A stretch of DNA of 64,000 bases from Pseudophaeobacter sp. EL27 (GTDB lineage Bacteria > Pseudomonadota > Alphaproteobacteria > Rhodobacterales > Rhodobacteraceae): NCBI RefSeq assembly GCF_900313025.1, contig NZ_OMPQ01000008.1:1-64000 (forward strand), read 5' to 3'. Below are positions 45,125-54,718 of this stretch, piece after piece. Made by a program: the position numbers and the translations under genes. The notes under the pieces are model-generated. The model worked only from the letters and a program-made list of their open reading frames with translations. It did no database searches and was not told the origin of the DNA. Numbering within the stretch: the first letter of the stretch is position 1; the number at the start of each line of letters is the position of its first letter.

Positions 45125-45277
45125 AAATCCGCATCTCTCCGCGCGCGCGACCGGTCAAAGCCACAGTTTTGCCCGGTTGCTGTGTTGTAACGACGCGTGA
45201 ATACATCCGCGTGTTCTCTGGCCTGTTGTGCCAAGGACTGGCAGGATGATAGATGTGACGACAAGGTGAGCTGACCC

Positions 45278-46558
45278 ATGGGGCCGATTTTTTCGCTGGC
45301 AGATTTTCTGGACATGCTGCGTCGCCGCGCTGCGGTCATTCTGTATGTGGTGGTGGCGGGCAGTATCCTGTCGCTCTGGCTGGCGCTGAACCAACAGCAT
45401 ATGTACCACAGCGCCGAGGTCATCCAGGTCACCCGGCCAACCATTGCAGACGAGCTAGCCAAATCCACCGTCGAGGGCTCCTCTGCGCGGCGCATGCAAT
45501 TGATCGAGCAGCGGTTGATGGCCCGTGGAACCCTGCTCGATATTATCGAGAAGTTTGGCCTTTATGCTGAACTGCCCAGCCTCACACCAACCGAAAAAGT
45601 GGTGATGCTGCGCAATGCGGTGAGTATCACCGGCGTTGCTGCGGTGCGCGAAGGTTTTGCTGATGATGGTACGATTTCGGTGCTGACCATCACTGCGATG
45701 CTGCCCACAGCAGAGCAGGCCCGGCAGGTGGCCAGCGAGTTTGGCCGTCGCACCATCGAGTTGAGCGTGAGCAGCCGGATTGCGCAGGCGCGTGAGACCC
45801 TGAGCTTCTTTGCCGAAAAAGAAAACGCTCTGGTCAGCCAGATCGCCAAGCTGGAAGATGAAATCTCGGCCTTTCACACCGCCAATGATGTGGCCCTGCC
45901 TGGCACCGCTGAGTTTCGGCGCAACGAGGTGGCGACCATAAACGAAGGCCTGTTAGATATCGAACGCGAAAAGATCCTGATCCGGCGTTCTGCCGATCAG
46001 GCCAGTGCCACCGAACGTCCGGCAACCGCCCGCCGCATGTTGGCCGAGGCTCAGGAACAGCTGGCCACGCTGGATGCGCAGCGTGACCTGTTGATCCAAC
46101 GTAAAAACGAGCTGGAAGCCGCGCTGCAAACCACGCCTGAGGTGCAACGGCAACTGGGGGTCTACGCCCGGCAGATGCAATCGCTGCAAGGCGAGCTGGA
46201 GACCGTATCGACCCGTCGCAACGAGGCCGAAGTGGGCTTTCGTCTGGAAACCTCAGGCCAGGGGGAACGGCTGACGGTGCTGGAACCTGCGGGGCTTGCG
46301 GATTACCCCTCGACTTCGGCACGCAAAAACAAGGCCCTGTTGGGGGGCGTCGCCAGTGTGCTGGCGGGGCTTGCCTTTGCCTTTGTGTTGGAGCTGCGCG
46401 CGCCGGTGCTACGCTCTGCCGCGCAGATGGAACGCGAAACGGGCCTGGCACCGGTGGCATCGATCCCGGTTCTGGATACCAAGCCGCAGGGCCGGGGGCT
46501 GCGGGAGATTCTGCGCAACTGGCGGCGACTCTTGCCGCAGAAAATGGCGCGTCGCTGA
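45278..46558 (+). CDS. Wzz/GumC-type polysaccharide chain-length protein
   Basis: A 426-residue protein with a membrane helix near 20-40 (AVILYVVVAGSILSLWLAL), a long coiled-coil periplasmic part (about 150-330) and a second helix near 360-380 (LLGGVASVLAGLAFAFVLEL). This is the co-polymerase type without a fused kinase; the separate kinase-like protein is upstream. It sets polymer length and links to export. Confidence 0.88.
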   Translation: MGPIFSLADFLDMLRRRAAVILYVVVAGSILSLWLALNQQHMYHSAEVIQVTRPTIADELAKSTVEGSSARRMQLIEQRLMARGTLLDIIEKFGLYAELPSLTPTEKVVMLRNAVSITGVAAVREGFADDGTISVLTITAMLPTAEQARQVASEFGRRTIELSVSSRIAQARETLSFFAEKENALVSQIAKLEDEISAFHTANDVALPGTAEFRRNEVATINEGLLDIEREKILIRRSADQASATERPATARRMLAEAQEQLATLDAQRDLLIQRKNELEAALQTTPEVQRQLGVYARQMQSLQGELETVSTRRNEAEVGFRLETSGQGERLTVLEPAGLADYPSTSARKNKALLGGVASVLAGLAFAFVLELRAPVLRSAAQMERETGLAPVASIPVLDTKPQGRGLREILRNWRRLLPQKMARR

Positions 46559-46626
46559 GCAGGCTATCGCCCCAGCGCAGAACTACTCCGATGATCAGAG
46601 CTAATGATGGGGACGGGCTGCTGCCG

Positions 46627-47994
46627 CTAGGCCGCCAGCGGCGCGAACAGGGTCATGATCCGCTCCAGATGCCAGAACACTGCGCCGATGCCGATCAACC
46701 CGGCAATTATGGCAAAGCCCAGGTCATGCAGCGGATCCCAGGCCTGGTGTTTGACGGCCAACCAGACCAGAACCGGATAGGCCGCCAGCATCGACAGGCC
46801 CATGGCAAAAATGCCGCCGGGCAGGCCAAACCACATGGTGGCCAACAGGAACAAACTGGTCTGCAATAGGGCGCGACTGGCGGTAAAGACAAAAAACGCC
46901 CGGCTGTCCCCGGCCGCCAAAGCTGCCTGATCATAGGTCATGGTAATCACCGCAGGCACCAGCGCCAGCGAGATCATCACGATCATCGCTCCGGCCTGTT
47001 GATAGCGCGCATCATACAGCAGATCGACCAACCAGGGCCCGATCCAGGCCATCAGCAGCAACATCGACAGGATCGTGGAGGTCAGCCCGACCCGCAGCAG
47101 CCGCTGCTTGCGCCGGTTGGCGGGATCCGCCGTGATGGGCTTGTCGCGATACACCGGGATCATCAGCCGCTGGTTCACCGCATGGCCCAACAGCATCGGA
47201 AAACTGGCAAGGAAAAAGCCGATATTGTAGATGCCCAGAACCTCGAGCGAGACAAATTTGCCCAGGATCGCCCGATCCCCCTGAGAGGTCAGAAACCAAA
47301 AGGCTGTCGACAGGAAAATCCATTTGCCAAAGCGCACCAGCTCTTTCACGGATTTGGCCTCCCAGCAAAAACGGTTGCGCAGCCCCGGCAGGCCAAAATG
47401 GGTGAGCGCCAGTTTGGCGGCAGCTTGAAGCACGCCCCCCAGGACCAGCGCAATCACCGAGCCGCTGATCCAGGCCAAGAGTACCATGGAACCGACACCA
47501 ATCACCTGTGCGCCCAGATCCAGCAGAGTGACACGGCCCACCAGCAGATGGCGATGGGCGGTCTCAATGCGGGTGGGGTTGAAGCCGGCTATGGCCAGGC
47601 CAATGCCGGCAATCGGCAGGTAATACAGCAGCTCGGGCACCTGATAGAACCAGGCCATCGGCCAGGCCAGTGCCAGGGTTAGCGCCCAAAGGCCAAAGCC
47701 GCGCAGCACCTGAATGCTCCAGGCGGTGTTGAGAAAATCCGGATCATCGCCACGGCTGTTCTGCGCGATGGACGGGCCTATGCCAACGTCAGAGAACAGC
47801 GACAGCCCCACCGTGACCACGGTGACCAGCGCCATAAGACCAAAAGCCTCGGGGAAGAGCAGCCGCGCCAGCAAAAGATTTGCCGCCAGCCGCAGCGCCT
47901 GGCTGCCACCATAGCCGATCATCATCCAGGAGGCTGAGCGCAGCACCCGGGCCATCAATCCCTGTCCGGCAAAGTGAAGGGTCAGCTGTTTCAT
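46627..47994 (-). CDS. Oligosaccharide flippase (Wzx-like)
   Basis: A 455-residue protein with 12 or more predicted membrane helices, beginning GSASWMMIGYGGSQALRLAA-like sequence typical of the polysaccharide-transport (PST/RfbX) family; SWMMIGYGGSQALRLAANLL is the first helix. It moves lipid-linked repeat units over the inner membrane. ATG 47994 has CGGAG ahead; a frame to 48078 lacks support. Convergent with wzz. Confidence 0.85.
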   Translation of the reverse strand: MKQLTLHFAGQGLMARVLRSASWMMIGYGGSQALRLAANLLLARLLFPEAFGLMALVTVVTVGLSLFSDVGIGPSIAQNSRGDDPDFLNTAWSIQVLRGFGLWALTLALAWPMAWFYQVPELLYYLPIAGIGLAIAGFNPTRIETAHRHLLVGRVTLLDLGAQVIGVGSMVLLAWISGSVIALVLGGVLQAAAKLALTHFGLPGLRNRFCWEAKSVKELVRFGKWIFLSTAFWFLTSQGDRAILGKFVSLEVLGIYNIGFFLASFPMLLGHAVNQRLMIPVYRDKPITADPANRRKQRLLRVGLTSTILSMLLLMAWIGPWLVDLLYDARYQQAGAMIVMISLALVPAVITMTYDQAALAAGDSRAFFVFTASRALLQTSLFLLATMWFGLPGGIFAMGLSMLAAYPVLVWLAVKHQAWDPLHDLGFAIIAGLIGIGAVFWHLERIMTLFAPLAA

Positions 47995-48253
47995 GTCATC
48001 TCCGGTTGGTCTGCTCTGATTTGGCCCGCAAATCAGCCCCATTTGGTCTAGGCTAGGCAGCGGTTGAGAGGGCGTCAATTGCCCCCTCTCATAGATCGCC
48101 TTCCATGGGGTTTTTCAGCGGTCGGGGGCAAACAATCTTGCTGGAAAGGGCGCATTGAGGTGGTTTTGGTGACAGGTTGCTGCGGCCTCTAGGCAAGTGC
48201 GAATAGAGCAGCTACCCTAGGCAAAACCGGTAGGCTGACAGGAGTATAGGCCT

Positions 48254-49465
48254 TTGAAAATTGCTTATGTTCTGAACAGTTACCCGCAGCCTTCCCATAG
48301 TTTTATCCGCCGTGAAGTGCAGGCGCTGGAGCGTCAGGGGATCGCTGTGTTGCGGCTGGCCATGCGGCCAGGATCATCACCTTTGGTGGACCCAGGTGAT
48401 CAGGCTGAGGCCTCTAAAACCGAGTATGTCTTGCAGATGGGGATGCTGACATTGTTGCTGGGGCTTTTGCGCCAGGCGCTGGGCGCGCCGCGTGGCTTTT
48501 TGCAGGGCTTGAGCCTGGCAATGCGCCTCGGCAGGGTGTCGCAGGTCGGGGTGCTGCGACATCTGATCTACCTGGCAGAGGCCAGCTATGTGGTGGCGCG
48601 TTGCAAGGCCGAGGGCGTAGATCACATTCATGCGCATTTTGGCACCAATGCCACCGCCGTTGCCCTGCTGGCGCAGGCGCTGGGCGGGCCGGGGTATAGT
48701 TTCACCACCCATGGCCCGGAAGAGTTTGACGCCCCTGCCTCCCTGTCGCTGGGAGAGAAGATCAACCGGGCGCGTTTTGCTGTGGCAATCAGCAGTTTTG
48801 GCAAAAGCCAACTCAGCCGATGGGCCGATTTTGGCGCCTGGGATCAGTTGAAAGTGGTGCATTGCGGTATTGAACCGGCAAAATTCGCAGATCCTGCACC
48901 GCTGCCGGAGGGCCCCCTGCGGCTGGCGGCTATTGGTCGCTTTGTGGAGCAAAAGGGGCAGATGGTGTTGGTGCGGGCCATGGCAGAGGTGGTGCAGTCC
49001 CGGCCAGAGGTGCAGCTGGTGCTGATCGGCGATGGCGAGATGCGCGCGGATCTGGAAGCGGCAATTGCCGCAGCCGGGTTGCAGGGTAATGTGACCTTGA
49101 CGGGCTGGTTGTCAGAAGCAGGGGTGCGGGCAGAGCTGGCGGCATCGCATGCGCTGGTGATGCCCTCCTTTGCCGAAGGTCTGCCCATGGTGGTGATGGA
49201 GGCCATGGCTGCGGCCCGCCCTGTCCTGGCGACCTTTATTGCCGGCACCCCGGAACTGGTGCTGCCGGGAGAGACCGGCTGGTTGGTTCCCGCTGGTGAC
49301 GCGGGGATCCTGGCAGAGGCTATTGTTGAACTGACGCAGGTTTCCCCCGAGTGTTTGGCAGCAATGGGCGCGCTGGCACGGGAGCGGGTGCTGGAGCGCC
49401 ACGACAGTGATATTGAAGCGGGCAGGCTGGCAGACCTGTTCCGGGCGGCCTGCCAAGAAGACTAA
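48254..49465 (+). CDS. GT4-family glycosyltransferase
   Basis: A 403-residue glycosyltransferase group 1. MKIAYVLNSYPQPSHSFIRR is the N-terminus of the family; FVEQKGQMVLVRAMAEVV and PSFAEGLPMVVMEAMAAARP (the EX7E region) mark the C-terminal domain. It begins with TTG at 48254; CAGGAG lies about 14 bases ahead. It adds a sugar to the lipid-linked intermediate of the polysaccharide. Confidence 0.9.
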   Translation: MKIAYVLNSYPQPSHSFIRREVQALERQGIAVLRLAMRPGSSPLVDPGDQAEASKTEYVLQMGMLTLLLGLLRQALGAPRGFLQGLSLAMRLGRVSQVGVLRHLIYLAEASYVVARCKAEGVDHIHAHFGTNATAVALLAQALGGPGYSFTTHGPEEFDAPASLSLGEKINRARFAVAISSFGKSQLSRWADFGAWDQLKVVHCGIEPAKFADPAPLPEGPLRLAAIGRFVEQKGQMVLVRAMAEVVQSRPEVQLVLIGDGEMRADLEAAIAAAGLQGNVTLTGWLSEAGVRAELAASHALVMPSFAEGLPMVVMEAMAAARPVLATFIAGTPELVLPGETGWLVPAGDAGILAEAIVELTQVSPECLAAMGALARERVLERHDSDIEAGRLADLFRAACQED

Positions 49466-49537
49466 GCGGGCTTTTGGCTTGGGCTGACAGGTGGCTTGGG
49501 GCCCTACTGATAAGGTTGATCCAGCGGGCGCAGCCAC

Positions 49538-49620
49538 CAAGGGGGGGCTCCCGCGCGCTGAGAGTGTTTCTGACGAAACCATCACATCCCTTGGGCCCGG
49601 CGCCGCGCTGACGCGCGGCG
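49538..49620. repeat. Dispersed intergenic repeat, copy 2
   Basis: Similar to 41240-41326: a G run, GCTCCCGCGCG, then CATCCCTTGGGCCCGGCGCCGCG. The hairpin CGCCGCGC-TGAC-GCGCGGCG ends it at 49601-49620. It lies between convergent genes like copy 1. Confidence 0.68.
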
Positions 49621-49665
49621 GGGCGCGCCTGTTGCAATCTTGCGTATCATTGATGCGCCTGCGCG

Positions 49666-50544
49666 TTAGCGCCCGCGGGTCCAGCGTTGCCTACTACGGA
49701 ACAGGGGCGACTTTACGGCCAGGGAAACCAGAGCGTAAGCGGCAAACCCGATAGGATCTTGTCGCAAGAAACCGAAGAGTTGGCGCGGTGACAGCGAGAG
49801 CTTGTCATCATTGGCCAGAAGTTCAGGATATTTCTCGCTCAGCTCTGCCACCCCGGCATTCTGACGCCGCCTGACCCGGGTGAGATTGCGAAAGCCTTCG
49901 ACCATGGGCCAGGCGTAGCGGGCCGAGAGTTTGATCCGTTCATCCGGCGTGAATGAAAGCCGGGCAAAGGTATCATCGGCAATAATATCAGGCCAGCTTT
50001 GCCAGCGGGCGCGCCCTGCGCGGTTCATCGCAAAGAGACCAAAGCCAGGGGTGCCCTTCTGGACAAAGGGCAGGCGCATCCAGAACCGGCCATAGGCGCG
50101 GGTCAGGCGGCTGTCTGCGCGGCTGAGTGTGGGGGTGCCGCTGGCATAACGGGCCTCTGGACAGTCGAGCGCGGTGGCAATTTGGCCGACTAATTCTGGC
50201 TCCAGGGTGACATCGGCATCCAGATAGATTAGGACCGCGCCGCGTGCTTCAGCATCGCCTGCGTTCAGGGCTTTGAGCTTGTTGCCCTCGGGCAGGTCAA
50301 AAACCCTGAGCTGCCAATGGGATGGCACGGTTTGGGCGGCGGCAAGGCTTGCGGTGGCATCAGAGCAGCCATTAGCCAGCACCAGGGCCTCGCCCAACAT
50401 CCCCTCGGGCAATTCAGAGGCAAACAATGTGGTGAGACAGGCGGCGATGTAACCGGCCTCGTTATGGGCGGGGATCAGAACACTCACCTGCGGTGGAGAG
50501 GTCGCGGGGGCGGTATTGGTGTCTGGCGCAACCAAGCTGCTCAT
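49666..50544 (-). CDS. GT2-family glycosyltransferase, end of the PKS-NRPS operon
   Basis: A 292-residue GT-A enzyme: VSVLIPAHNEAGYIAACLTT at about 20-40, then IYLDADVTLEPELVGQI, the DXD metal site. A C-terminal hydrophobic stretch is absent. It overlaps the SGNH-glycosidase-like gene upstream by four bases (ATGA), so it belongs to the same operon. It may transfer a sugar to the operon's product. Confidence 0.88.
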   Translation of the reverse strand: MSSLVAPDTNTAPATSPPQVSVLIPAHNEAGYIAACLTTLFASELPEGMLGEALVLANGCSDATASLAAAQTVPSHWQLRVFDLPEGNKLKALNAGDAEARGAVLIYLDADVTLEPELVGQIATALDCPEARYASGTPTLSRADSRLTRAYGRFWMRLPFVQKGTPGFGLFAMNRAGRARWQSWPDIIADDTFARLSFTPDERIKLSARYAWPMVEGFRNLTRVRRRQNAGVAELSEKYPELLANDDKLSLSPRQLFGFLRQDPIGFAAYALVSLAVKSPLFRSRQRWTRGR

Positions 50545-53066
50545 TTCACCGCCTCCAATGCGGACCAGCGGGGATTGTCATCACTGAGATGACGCAAAGC
50601 CCCCCAGCTGCCCCATTTACCAGGCACCGCTACATCCGCATAGGCGCCAAACAGACTGCCGCCAAGCTCCTGCCAGCCGCTGAGCAACTCCGCATAAAGC
50701 GTGCCCATCTCAGGCGTATAGTTGAAATGAGTGAAGAACCCGGTGAGCAGCGCGTCCTCGGCAATGGGGCCAATGCCAACCACATGGCTGCCGCCCTCAT
50801 ACATTACCAGATTTAGCCCATGCTGATCCGCCACCGCTCGGTGATAGGGCAAAACCCGCCCCAGCAGATCGCTTAACGTATCGGTATTATCGCCAGTGAC
50901 CAGCCCGTCAGTCAGCTCAGCTGCGGCTTGAACGCTGGCAATATCATACTGATGGTCGGTAAAAAATTGCTCAGCTTCGGCGCCACGCAGGCCCCGGGCC
51001 GCAGCGGCGTCGCGGGCGTGCTGCTGGCTGTCGGCGATCCAAGCCCGCAGGATGGGCGCCCGTTCTTGCAGCCCTAGAATGCCGCCAAAATAGCCGGTCA
51101 CCGCATAGGCGTCAAAATAGCTGGCGGGGGGCTGACGATCGGCAGCCTCCGCGACCCAAAGCGGCGCTGTCAGGATCTGTTCTTCCAGACCCAGCCAGCC
51201 AGTCTGGGTGGACATGACCCGCACCAAGCGCGCGGATGATGCCGCGCCGAAGACATGGGTCCAAATTTGCGCGACCTCCGCGGCGCGGCCACCGTAGAAC
51301 TGCATCCACAGGTCGCGGCCTCCCCAGCGGGTCTGCGCCTGTTCATCTGCCCATTTGGCTTGCTCAAACTGCCAGTTCCAGACCTCGTTGGAATACTCCA
51401 CATAGGTCTTTAGATCAAAATCCAGCCCTGCCTCGACCGCGCGGGCGAAATTGCGGATATAGCTATCATCTGCGCGGTGAGGCATGTTGAACCAGGCATC
51501 CGTCCCGAGCTCATTTACCAGCGCCAACATGACCTCCAGTGGTACGCCCTTGCGGGCCCAAGTATAGTCGCTCACCTGTGGGCGATCTTCCCAACCAATA
51601 AGGGGGGAGTCATTGGTGCCCATCCAATCCATGAACCGCAGCACCTCAAACCCGTCCAGAATGGTCAGCCAAATGGGGTTGAAGACCTCACCAGCAGCAT
51701 AAGCCTCCAGATGTTCCTCTTTGACCACGGTGATATTGCGCGGGTAATCTCCCGCCTTGCCTATGCGCTGCAGCCGGATCTCAACCGGGCCGGGACCGGG
51801 GGTAAAGTCAAAGGAGACCTCGCCCTGCCCATAGCGCTGATTGCGCGCCCGGCCAGAAACTTCAACAATGCCCTGACCTTCAAAACGCAGCACATAGCGC
51901 CCCGCAAGGCTCTGCGCAGTCTCGGGCAGATCGGTCAGGATCACCGTGCCGATGGAGCCCAGCTCAGGCGGCAGGGCGGTGGGCCAGCCCTCCGGGTCCA
52001 GATAGCCGGCCGCCGCCAGATCCGCCTCGCTGGCGCCCCCCCATTGGCCAGGCAGATGCCCGACCCAGGGGCGTGCGGTTTTGAAATGATCCAAAAAGGG
52101 CGCCTGTGGGCTCCAATCGGCCACTGGCATCAGGTTCATCGCAATGGGTTGGCGGTTCAGGGAGGGCAGTGTCGGATCCTGTAGTGGCAGTTCTTCGGGG
52201 AACGGGCTGTTGAGCCGGGCGAGTTCCGGCTCTGCAGGCAGCGGATCCGGGTCGAGAGGCAGTGCGGGGGAAGCCCTTTCCGTGCCACCAGCAGCACTCC
52301 AGGCAAGGCTTTGCAATTGCCGCGCCAAAGTCTGCGAAGGGGCCTTATAGGCTTGGCCCCAGCGGTCCTGTAGCTGGTAGGGTAGCCCCTGCGGGTCCTG
52401 CCCGGTCAGGACCGCATATTGCACCAGACTTAAGTAATAAAACCCCAGCGCATTGGGGTGGATATCGTCGGAAAACACTTGTGAAATTGAGTGCAGCCCT
52501 GGCAGGGTGCCTGCCTGAATGGCATCATCCAACCGGGCCAGGGCCTGACCAGCAGGCAGCAGTTTTACGGTGCCGCCCGTGGCCTCATTGACCTCATCCA
52601 CCAGCGCTTGCCAGCGGGGCAGATCCTGCTCCAGCCGGTCTCGCCAGGGGGTTGCGGCCCCCTCGTCAAAGGGCACGTCGGTGCCGGTGCCACTGTTGAG
52701 GCTGTGCCAGGTCTCTTGCAGGTAGAACTGCACCTCCGGGTTTGCGGTGCGGGCCAGCTCGTAGAACTGGGTTACGGAGGCCTCAGAATTGCTCCACTTC
52801 AGGTGATTGGCCAGGGGGATGGCCTCGGTGACGATCACTGCATCCACCGGGGCAGCCAGTCTTGCGCGGGCATTGATGCCCTCGGCACTGTCGGCGTGCT
52901 GCCAATTGTAGCTCAGCGGTGCGCCATTGATGATCTGCGCCTCCACCTGAACCGGCTGGGCGGTTGTTTGTTCCGCCAGCAGCTGTTGCAGCATCTGCGG
53001 ATTATCCGGTCCAAACAGGGAATGCCCCACCATCACTACCGAGGTGATCAGCGTCTCTAGGTTCAT
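50541..53066 (-). CDS. SGNH-like and GH-A-like fusion protein
   Basis: An 841-residue protein with two parts. The first about 260 residues resemble an SGNH hydrolase: GHSLFGPDN with Ser16 as block I and DDIHPN near residue 200 as the DxxH block. After a Pro-rich linker and a beta-rich region (about 300-440), the rest resembles a clan-A glycosidase barrel: EYSNEVWNW near 555 (acid/base candidate) and MYEGGSHVVG near 755 (nucleophile candidate). There is no clear signal peptide, so it may act in the cytoplasm or be exported in an unusual way. It shares one base with the next gene upstream and four with the GT2. The fusion is unusual; I know no named family. Confidence 0.7.
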   Translation of the reverse strand: MNLETLITSVVMVGHSLFGPDNPQMLQQLLAEQTTAQPVQVEAQIINGAPLSYNWQHADSAEGINARARLAAPVDAVIVTEAIPLANHLKWSNSEASVTQFYELARTANPEVQFYLQETWHSLNSGTGTDVPFDEGAATPWRDRLEQDLPRWQALVDEVNEATGGTVKLLPAGQALARLDDAIQAGTLPGLHSISQVFSDDIHPNALGFYYLSLVQYAVLTGQDPQGLPYQLQDRWGQAYKAPSQTLARQLQSLAWSAAGGTERASPALPLDPDPLPAEPELARLNSPFPEELPLQDPTLPSLNRQPIAMNLMPVADWSPQAPFLDHFKTARPWVGHLPGQWGGASEADLAAAGYLDPEGWPTALPPELGSIGTVILTDLPETAQSLAGRYVLRFEGQGIVEVSGRARNQRYGQGEVSFDFTPGPGPVEIRLQRIGKAGDYPRNITVVKEEHLEAYAAGEVFNPIWLTILDGFEVLRFMDWMGTNDSPLIGWEDRPQVSDYTWARKGVPLEVMLALVNELGTDAWFNMPHRADDSYIRNFARAVEAGLDFDLKTYVEYSNEVWNWQFEQAKWADEQAQTRWGGRDLWMQFYGGRAAEVAQIWTHVFGAASSARLVRVMSTQTGWLGLEEQILTAPLWVAEAADRQPPASYFDAYAVTGYFGGILGLQERAPILRAWIADSQQHARDAAAARGLRGAEAEQFFTDHQYDIASVQAAAELTDGLVTGDNTDTLSDLLGRVLPYHRAVADQHGLNLVMYEGGSHVVGIGPIAEDALLTGFFTHFNYTPEMGTLYAELLSGWQELGGSLFGAYADVAVPGKWGSWGALRHLSDDNPRWSALEAVK

Positions 53067-54028
53067 CAGCTGCCGCTCCCCCGCGTTCCGGCGAGTGTTG
53101 CCTGTGCGGCTGCTGCCAGCCCGGTGCGTGGCTGCGCCAGGAGGGTTTGCCAGACGATTTGTTGCACCTCTATTGCTGCCTGCTCAGACAGGTGCTGCGC
53201 GGCGCTGCCATCGGCGCGGGTCAGGCGGTGCGGCAGGCCCAGGGGATCGCGCTGATAGAGCACCGAAAAATGGGTGAGCGCCACCACGTAACCCCCCAAA
53301 TCATTGATATGGATGGTGTCCAGGTCTCCGTCGGAGTTGCGGGCAAAGAGATCCTCGCGCGAGCTCAGCCCGTCGATTTTTCCTTCCTCGGCAGCGCCGG
53401 CAACGGCGGCCATGACCTGTCCTGCGGGGATCAGATAAGCGGGTCGGTCGGGATTGCTTCGACTGTCAGCCCCGGAGAGTTTTTGCAGCCAGAGCACTTC
53501 CAGATCGCCATGAATACGGGCCTCCCAGCCCTCGGGGTCATTCAAATGATGCCAGGTCTCGTACAGGAAAATCCGGGTCTGAGGGCTGCCAGCCCGGGCC
53601 AGATCGGCCCAGCGTTGGAAGTAGTCCGCCCCGTCAAAATAGCGGATGGCATCGTGCAGTTCGACCATCTCGGTCAGCACCACCGCGTCATAATCGCCCG
53701 AACCGATGGCTTCGCGCGCGTCGCGATAGGCGGGGGGCTGGTTGGTGATCTCAAAGTCGAGGATCGCCAGTTCCGGCTCCCAATGCTGTTTCAGACTGGT
53801 GCCTGATCCCAGCTGGCTGTTCCAGCCATGCCCCTGGGGGGCCAGCTGTGCCAGCATATGGGGCATATCCGGTCCTACCAGCGAATGGCCAAGGTGAAAC
53901 ACCCGCAGTGCACCCTCAGGGACTGGCAGCACTGGCACATCTGGCAGCGGATCGGGGGGCAGCCAGCGGCTGAGCGGCCAAAGAGCAGCAAGGGCAGGCA
54001 AGGCAAAAAGGGCACGACGTGACATCAT
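53066..54028 (-). CDS. SGNH-like protein, paralogue of the fusion N-terminus
   Basis: A 320-residue protein with an N-terminal hydrophobic segment (RALFALPALAALWPLSRWL), probably a signal or anchor. LGHSLVGPDMPHML (Ser49) and DTIHIND (near 238) align with the same blocks in the neighbouring fusion protein (GHSLFGPDNPQML and DDIHPN). WHHLNDPEGWE also matches WHSLNSGTGTD there. Such proteins hydrolyse or transfer acyl groups on glycans. ATG pair at 54028; it is 3 bases after the PPTase gene. Confidence 0.72.
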   Translation of the reverse strand: MMSRRALFALPALAALWPLSRWLPPDPLPDVPVLPVPEGALRVFHLGHSLVGPDMPHMLAQLAPQGHGWNSQLGSGTSLKQHWEPELAILDFEITNQPPAYRDAREAIGSGDYDAVVLTEMVELHDAIRYFDGADYFQRWADLARAGSPQTRIFLYETWHHLNDPEGWEARIHGDLEVLWLQKLSGADSRSNPDRPAYLIPAGQVMAAVAGAAEEGKIDGLSSREDLFARNSDGDLDTIHINDLGGYVVALTHFSVLYQRDPLGLPHRLTRADGSAAQHLSEQAAIEVQQIVWQTLLAQPRTGLAAAAQATLAGTRGSGS

Positions 54029-54031
54029 GGA

Positions 54032-54718
54032 TCAGCCTCGCAGCTCTGCCGTGGTGACAATCACCCCGGCACCAATGGCAAAACGCCCCGTGATGTGATC
54101 ACCACAGTTGAAAGGGGGCTGGTCGGCACAGAACCGGGCAGAAAAACGGCTCTCGGCCAGATTGAGTGTCAGCTCCATGCCGTCAAACCCGTAATATCTT
54201 TCGCTGACCGTGAACTGGCATTTATAGGCGGCCTCTTTGGCGGAAAACACCAGTTTGGCCAGCTGCCCCGGATTAGTCTGCTGGCGCAGCCAGTCTTGCT
54301 CCTGGGGCGAACAGATCGCGGGCCAGAGTTCATCCGCCAGCGGCTTGTCCTCTTCCACATCAATGCCGAGGCCCCGAATCTCTCCCTTCTGAGCGACCAC
54401 GGCCATGGCGCAGCTGCGGGTATGGGTGATCGATCCCACCAGCCCTGTGGGCCAGATGGGCGCGCGGTTTTCGGCCACGGGAATGGCGACGGGGTCCTGC
54501 CCCAGGAGCGCCATGGCCTGATGCGCGGCGGCACGTCCGGCGGCAAATTCGCGGCGGCGTTTATCAACCGCGCTGGGCGACAGGCAGGCGAGTTCCGCAG
54601 CAAAGGGCGCGGGCGGATCCGCCAGCGGGTTGACCAGCGCCAGGGCGACATCATCTGCGAAGAGCGGCCGCACCAGGGTGAGCCGCTCCATCTCTTGTGT
54701 GGAAAGTTCTGCTGTCAT
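54032..54718 (-). CDS. 4'-phosphopantetheinyl transferase (Sfp/EntD type)
   Basis: A 228-residue enzyme. GLGIDVEEDKPL near 115 and FSAKEAAYKCQ near 160 are the two conserved motifs of Sfp-type PPTases, carrying the magnesium-binding Asp and Glu. WPTGLVGSITHTRSCAMAVV is the third. It activates the carrier domains of the PKS and NRPS. It overlaps the NRPS gene by ATGA. Confidence 0.93.
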   Translation of the reverse strand: MTAELSTQEMERLTLVRPLFADDVALALVNPLADPPAPFAAELACLSPSAVDKRRREFAAGRAAAHQAMALLGQDPVAIPVAENRAPIWPTGLVGSITHTRSCAMAVVAQKGEIRGLGIDVEEDKPLADELWPAICSPQEQDWLRQQTNPGQLAKLVFSAKEAAYKCQFTVSERYYGFDGMELTLNLAESRFSARFCADQPPFNCGDHITGRFAIGAGVIVTTAELRG

